Assembly: GCA_963843605.1 (NCBI GenBank)
Contig: CAWJLA010000001.1
Coordinates: forward strand, 1,674,001-1,738,000
Length of the DNA: 64,000 nt
DNA from: FEN-1297 sp963843605
GTDB taxonomy: Bacteria > Bacteroidota > Ignavibacteria > Ignavibacteriales > Ignavibacteriaceae
Direction of reading: 5' to 3'
Below the pieces are notes generated by a model. That model was given only the letters and a program-made list of their open reading frames with translations. It was not told the DNA's origin and did no database searches. The first letter of the stretch is position 1. Each line of letters begins with the position of its first letter. The position numbers were made by a program, and so were the translations under genes. Shown in pieces: positions 60,313 to 64,000 of the stretch.

Positions 60313-61428
60313 TTATTTTGTTCCGGAGCCATTGTCAAACTCTTCATATAATTGTTTGATAACCTTTAAATCGCCGTTGCTTAATGCATTCATATTAAAA
60401 AATGAAACTCCCGATGCACCGTTCTTCTTTGCGATCAGAATTGCTTCCTTTAATTTTTCAGGAGTAAATGCATGGACTAACAGACCTGAATATATCGGGA
60501 ATCTTCCGTGAACTTCTCTCACTCCCTGTGCGGTCGAAAATCCGATCCAGTTAATATTTTCGTTATAAAAATTCTGGTATATCATGGGTAAAGCGATATC
60601 CAAATTCCAGGAGCTCCAATCCTGACGCACCATGTTTCTGGCTAGCTCGGGATAAGGAAATACCGCAGCCGAAATTTTCACATTATACTTATGAGCTATA
60701 ACCGCCATTTCATTAACCAGAGAGGTGACCGCATTAAGTCTGAATTGAAGCCATTCGTTGCTTAATTCGGGGTGAGCCATTTTTATAGGATCAACTCCGA
60801 ACATTTTTTCAAATTCCTTCCTTGCTTCGGGGTGGTAGCCGAAATCATATTCCGGCATCTGATGGTCCTGAACTAAATTATATTTAGGCTGAAGAGCGGT
60901 GCCCAGGAATACATCGCAGTATCTTACATAGTCAAGATGAACGGAGGCAAGACCTTTTACTTTTGCCAAGGCCTCAAAGTTTGATTTGATATAATCTCTG
61001 GCTCCTTTGCTGAAAGGACTTAACCATTGATAATATTTTACATACGGATTAAATTCCAGAGAATTCTGTCCGTTTCTGTTTACCGAATACCAATCTGGAT
61101 GCTTTTCGGCAACGGTATCCCACGGCCTGTTTAATGTCCACATCCAGGCATGTATTCTAATGCTTTTATCGTTCGTTAATTTTATCATTCTGGTTAACTC
61201 TTCCGGGTTAGCTCTGATGAAGAAATCAGTTATTCCGGCATCCCGGTATTTGTTAAATACGCTGTCCCATTGTGCATCGCTTCGATTCGGGTCCCCGTTT
61301 GTCCATGTTGCAAAAATAAAAGGTTTACTTTCCTTAATTTTACTACTACTTAATTCACTGCTGCCTGAACAGGAAACAAAATAAAAAACAGTTATCAATA
61401 CCAATATAGTCTTCAAGAAATTGCGCAT
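60313..61428 (-). CDS. GHL10/DUF4015-like glycosidase-fold lipoprotein
   Basis: This 371-residue protein has a leader ending FVSC, a lipobox (Cys about 20). The mature part has a TIM-barrel-like succession: FIFATWTNGDPNRSDAQWDSVFNKYRDAGITDFFI, RIHAWMWTLNRPWDTVAEKHPDWYSVNRNG, GLASVHLDYVRY (the HLDYVRY motif of family GHL10), LPMIYQNFYN and GASGVSFFNMN. Such proteins are putative glycosyl hydrolases of the cell surface. The acidic residues in HLDYVRYCD are candidates for catalysis. Substrate unknown; single gene. Confidence 0.87.
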   Translation of the reverse strand: MRNFLKTILVLITVFYFVSCSGSSELSSSKIKESKPFIFATWTNGDPNRSDAQWDSVFNKYRDAGITDFFIRANPEELTRMIKLTNDKSIRIHAWMWTLNRPWDTVAEKHPDWYSVNRNGQNSLEFNPYVKYYQWLSPFSKGARDYIKSNFEALAKVKGLASVHLDYVRYCDVFLGTALQPKYNLVQDHQMPEYDFGYHPEARKEFEKMFGVDPIKMAHPELSNEWLQFRLNAVTSLVNEMAVIAHKYNVKISAAVFPYPELARNMVRQDWSSWNLDIALPMIYQNFYNENINWIGFSTAQGVREVHGRFPIYSGLLVHAFTPEKLKEAILIAKKNGASGVSFFNMNALSNGDLKVIKQLYEEFDNGSGTK

Positions 61429-61557
61429 TATTCACGGGCTCCTATTTTTGTTTTACAGGGGATGTATAATTAATTTAAATGCAAATTTATAAAATAAATA
61501 TTCTTTGGTGATATCGTTTAATAGTGAATGATCAAATTATGATTAATATAAGTCAGG

Positions 61558-63036
61558 TCAGTTTGCCTGAACCGTTCTGTCTTTCGCCCATTCTCTCATT
61601 GCTGCAATATTCTCTGCCATTACAACGGAGAGCGGACGTGTTTTATGAATTTCGTTTAATAATATTTCAGTGGTCAGTTGTTTATATCCGCCGATAATAG
61701 AATAGAAGCCGGAGACAATCACTTGTTCTATCTCCGATCCGGAAAATCCTTCGCATGCCTGAGCTATCTTCTTAACATCAAAATTATCCGGGTTCAGATC
61801 TCGTTTCTTAAGATGAATATTTAAAATTTCTTCCCGTATATTGCTTTCTGGTAAATCGACAAAAAAGATTTCATCCATCCTGCCCTTCCTCATTAATTCG
61901 GGCGGAAGATTTTGAATATCATTCGCCGTAGCTACTAAAAAGACAAGAGTTTTTCTTTCGGCCATCCAGGTTAGGAATGTACCCAGCACTCTTTTGGAAG
62001 TCCCGCTATCGTTAGAATCCGACGCCAATCCTTTTTCAATTTCATCGATCCATAAAACGCAAGGGGCCATCATGTCGGCCATCTTCAAGGCTTCTCTGGT
62101 TTTACGTTCCGTTTCCCCGTAGAATTTATTGTAGATTGTTCCGAAATCAAGCCGCAGCAACGGAATTCCCCATGTGCCGGCAACGGCTTTAGCCGCGAGA
62201 CTCTTTCCACTCCCCTGCACTCCCAGGAGCATAACGCCTTTAGGGGTATCTATGCCCGTATTCTTTACTTCGCCTATAAATATTTTCTTTCTTTTCTCGA
62301 GCCATTCTTTTAAATTTTTTAATCCGCCTACTTCGGAAAAAGAAGAAGTGTCGTGTTCGTAATAAAGGACATTGTCTTTATTCAGTAAATAGTATTTGGC
62401 TTTGGTAATCTCGGGAATATCTTCTTTTGTAATTGCATTATCTTTCAATGCATTATATAAAATCCTCCTGATCTCCGAAAATGAAAGACCGTGAAGATTT
62501 TTTATGAAAATATTTAATATCGATTCATCTATCTTTACTTCTTTTACGGGATTTTCGGATTTCCACTTTTCAACTAATTGGAGTATAAATACTTTTATTT
62601 CTTCATCGGAAGGAAAAGCAAGATCAAATTTTGCGGAAAGGTGTTTTACCTCGTCGGGTAATTCAATTTGGGCCGAAATAAAAAAAATAGTCAGGTTAAG
62701 TTTTTCATTATTTAAAGCCAGTTCTTTTAGAAGGCGAATATTCCTGTCATTCTGCAAATACGGATGATAGTCAACAAGAACGAACATAGCCGAACTATAT
62801 TTTTCAAATATGTTATATAAAACTTCGGTCGGTTCCAGGTTATTTGATCCGTTGATATTGCCTTTTCTGTCGAGAAGTGCAAAACCTCTTACCAGGTTCC
62901 AACCGTAAACAGGTTTTTTTAAGGAATTGCCAAGACTGACAATTAACTGTATCGCTTCCTTTTCATCCCGCGTTTCGATTGTAATTAAAGGTACCCGGGA
63001 TTTGACCAGATGAAATAAATCCAGTAATTCATTCAT
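61558..63036 (-). CDS. Ycf46-like AAA ATPase
   Basis: This 492-residue protein has an N-terminal alpha/beta region (about 1-220, SRVPLITIETRDEKEA, FVLVDYHPYL), then a classical AAA module (about 240-470) with SEVGGLKNLKEWLEKR, Walker A GVQGSGKS (about 263), Walker B VLWIDEIEKG, an arginine-finger region LMRKGRMDEIFFVDLP, and GFSGSEIEQVI sensor-2. This is the domain order of chloroplast/cyanobacterial Ycf46, whose function is not settled. There is no zinc-protease domain, so it is not FtsH. It is alone here. Confidence 0.88.
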   Translation of the reverse strand: MNELLDLFHLVKSRVPLITIETRDEKEAIQLIVSLGNSLKKPVYGWNLVRGFALLDRKGNINGSNNLEPTEVLYNIFEKYSSAMFVLVDYHPYLQNDRNIRLLKELALNNEKLNLTIFFISAQIELPDEVKHLSAKFDLAFPSDEEIKVFILQLVEKWKSENPVKEVKIDESILNIFIKNLHGLSFSEIRRILYNALKDNAITKEDIPEITKAKYYLLNKDNVLYYEHDTSSFSEVGGLKNLKEWLEKRKKIFIGEVKNTGIDTPKGVMLLGVQGSGKSLAAKAVAGTWGIPLLRLDFGTIYNKFYGETERKTREALKMADMMAPCVLWIDEIEKGLASDSNDSGTSKRVLGTFLTWMAERKTLVFLVATANDIQNLPPELMRKGRMDEIFFVDLPESNIREEILNIHLKKRDLNPDNFDVKKIAQACEGFSGSEIEQVIVSGFYSIIGGYKQLTTEILLNEIHKTRPLSVVMAENIAAMREWAKDRTVQAN

Positions 63037-63125
63037 AAGTTTGTTATCCGGAGTGTATTTTTAGACAAATAGTTTTTCAAACTTAATTGAAATGCGGCAT
63101 TTGTACAATTAAAGAATCGATTTTT

Positions 63126-63224
63126 TCATTCCGTTGTCCGGTTCCGGGTCATCCAATCCATTTCTCCGTTCGGGCTGACGAAGCCGTCGACCGAGATCTG
63201 AACCTGCAATTTTAATTTGCGCAT
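63126..63224 (-). pseudogene. Remnant of dihydrofolate-reductase-family (RibD C-terminal-like) gene
   Basis: A 32-codon frame has an excellent AAAGGAGG Shine-Dalgarno 8 bases before its ATG. It encodes MRKLKLQVQISVDGFVSPNG and then EMDWMTRN, which is the start of YyaP/YwjB-type dihydrofolate-reductase-family proteins (normally about 180-190 residues), followed by TGA. The sequence downstream to the Ycf46 start holds no more of the family, so the rest has been deleted. It is too short for the usual gene finders. Confidence 0.7.
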
Positions 63225-63293
63225 ATCGGAAACCTCCTTTTAATAATTGATGGAGTTAATCTGTCTTTACCTCTTCCTAAAATTATTTAACTG

Positions 63294-63722
63294 TTATTCT
63301 TTAGGATAGGTATAGCTTACCATCCACTGGATTCCGAACTTATCGTTTAGCATTCCAAAATACGAATTCCAAAAAGTATCGGTGATGGGCATTGTAATTT
63401 TTCCTCCTACAGACAGTCCCTTAAATATTTTGTCAGCTTCTTCTTTACTCTCGGCTTCGATTGAAAGATGAAAATTAGTTCCTGCGGTTACATTATGTCC
63501 CATTGATTCAAGAGCGTCTGTAGCCATCAAAATATTTTCTTTGCCTAACGGTAAAGAGATATGCATAATCTTTTCTTTTTCCTCTCCCGAAAGTTTACTT
63601 CCATCAGATGTGTCTTTAAACCTTGTTAAACCGACAAACTCTCCGCCGAAAATTGATTTGTAAAAATTAAATGCCTCTTCCGTATCACCGGGAAAATTTA
63701 AATAGGGATTTATTGTTTTCAT
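63294..63722 (-). CDS. PhnB-like VOC-family protein
   Basis: This 142-residue protein has the start INPYLNFPGDTEEAFNFYKSIFGGEF, MHISLPLGKENILMATDA and the C-terminal DTFWNSYFGMLNDKFGIQWMVSY, i.e. the PhnB/DUF3418-style VOC fold. Such proteins are often found with AHSA1, DinB and DUF1801 genes; the reaction is unknown. It is just upstream of the dihydrofolate-reductase-family remnant. Confidence 0.92.
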   Translation of the reverse strand: MKTINPYLNFPGDTEEAFNFYKSIFGGEFVGLTRFKDTSDGSKLSGEEKEKIMHISLPLGKENILMATDALESMGHNVTAGTNFHLSIEAESKEEADKIFKGLSVGGKITMPITDTFWNSYFGMLNDKFGIQWMVSYTYPKE

Positions 63723-63780
63723 TAGTCTATCCTTTATTATTATTTACAGAATCTTTTAGATAACCGGTTGTGTGTATTAG

Positions 63781-63808
63781 ATTATTAACCGTTAAAACGG
63801 TTAATAAT
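63781..63808. repeat. 28-bp palindrome overlapping the DUF1801 stop
   Basis: Arms ATTATTAACCGTT and AACGGTTAATAAT are perfectly complementary (13 bp) around AA. The stop codon of the upstream DUF1801 gene (63785-63787) is inside it. It may stop minus-strand transcription, but there is no T-run after it. Confidence 0.7.
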
Positions 63809-64000
63809 TACTTTGCTTCTTTCAAGTTCTTCTTTTACTCTAAATTTTGTGATTTTAAAAATTAAGCCTAATGGTATTTTTTTATCCAGTGGAAATCTGA
63901 TTGTTCCTTTTGAAGTTTCAAATTTAGATAATTCCCTTTCGAATTTGTTTATAGCATTTACTTTCGGGAAAAATCCTATATGGTTTTTGAACGCAGCAAA
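63785..64000 (-). CDS. DUF1801-family protein, partial
   Basis: A frame with its stop at 63785-63787 runs off the right edge; 71 C-terminal residues are visible. They read AFKNHIGFFPKVNAINKF, then ELSKFETSKGTIRFPLDKKIPLGLIFKITKFRVKEELERSK, the C-terminal pattern of the DUF1801/YdhG family (H-x-GFxP, SKGTIRFPL, P-x-x-LI-x-K-I). These are small proteins with a pocket fold, some called iron chaperones on weak grounds. It belongs to the VOC/AHSA1/DinB gene neighbourhood. Confidence 0.8.
   Translation of the reverse strand, partial: FAAFKNHIGFFPKVNAINKFERELSKFETSKGTIRFPLDKKIPLGLIFKITKFRVKEELERSKVIINRFNG

Noticed and set aside
1..64000. tRNA, rRNA, CRISPR arrays, insertion sequences and prophage genes
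   Set aside because: No T-loop-like GTTCGA-type stretch in cloverleaf context, no repeat-spacer pattern, no transposase or phage structural motif was found on either strand by reading.

Overview
The window is AT-rich bacterial chromosome from the Bacteroidota/Ignavibacteria side of the tree. Evidence for this is a surface protein ending in a type A T9SS (Por) sorting domain of the NYPNPFNPST type, two TonB-dependent receptors with carboxypeptidase-regulatory N-domains, a DUF4249 lipoprotein, and many small lipoproteins and beta-barrel proteins. Shine-Dalgarno sequences are present but uneven, and several genes can only start at TTG. No rRNA, tRNA, CRISPR array, transposase or prophage was seen.

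Layout. 1-5 kb (minus): an apparent operon of TonB receptor, DUF4249 lipoprotein and two tandem paralogous rhodanese-like lipoproteins, the second running off the window. 5-12.3 kb (minus): a TMEM175-type channel, then a proteostasis island transcribed hsp20, dnaJ/cbpA, htpG, clpB. 12.6-17.9 kb (plus): mnmE, a cluster of three parS-like sites, then mnmG, rsmG and murQ, all three broken by single-base indels. 18-28 kb: PAP2 phosphatase, mfd, DJ-1/PfpI, HAD phosphatase, an orphan histidine kinase, and a chemoreceptor-like protein carrying an internal sugar-binding-protein fold in permuted order. 28-36 kb: DUF2807 protein, a frameshifted GNAT, an F420-reductase-like protein, GT39, MsrA, an unrecognised repeat-rich lipoprotein and a two-component system. 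36-44 kb: B12/radical SAM protein, VOC, DinB and YfiT proteins, DUF1684, PGPGW protein, and a second TonB-type receptor. 43.7-51.4 kb: patatin, a beta-barrel, a GT-C-like membrane protein, PAP2, and a cstA/small ORF/ArsA-like operon ending in a 27-bp palindrome. 51.4-57.5 kb: a seven-bladed propeller T9SS cargo protein, DinB, a 4-TM protein truncated by an in-frame amber codon, a DUF4965 (GtaA-like) secreted hydrolase and DoxX. 57.6-64 kb: an ArsR regulator with paired operators driving an array of four AHSA1/SRPBCC proteins (one frameshifted), a GHL10-type lipoprotein, a Ycf46-like AAA ATPase, a 32-codon remnant of a dihydrofolate-reductase-family gene, a PhnB-like VOC protein and a partial DUF1801 gene.

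Most striking: (1) the permuted binding-protein/MCP fusion at 25.25-27.79 kb; (2) parS-like sites at 13,996-14,381, suggesting an origin-proximal segregation locus; (3) a dense indel patch at about 15.1-17.5 kb, including three mutually compensating insertions within 57 bases of mnmG, which looks more like a local sequence-quality problem than gene decay; (4) duplicated rhodanese-like lipoproteins without catalytic cysteines in a TonB operon. All assignments come from reading the translated sequence and remembered family motifs; no searches were run.
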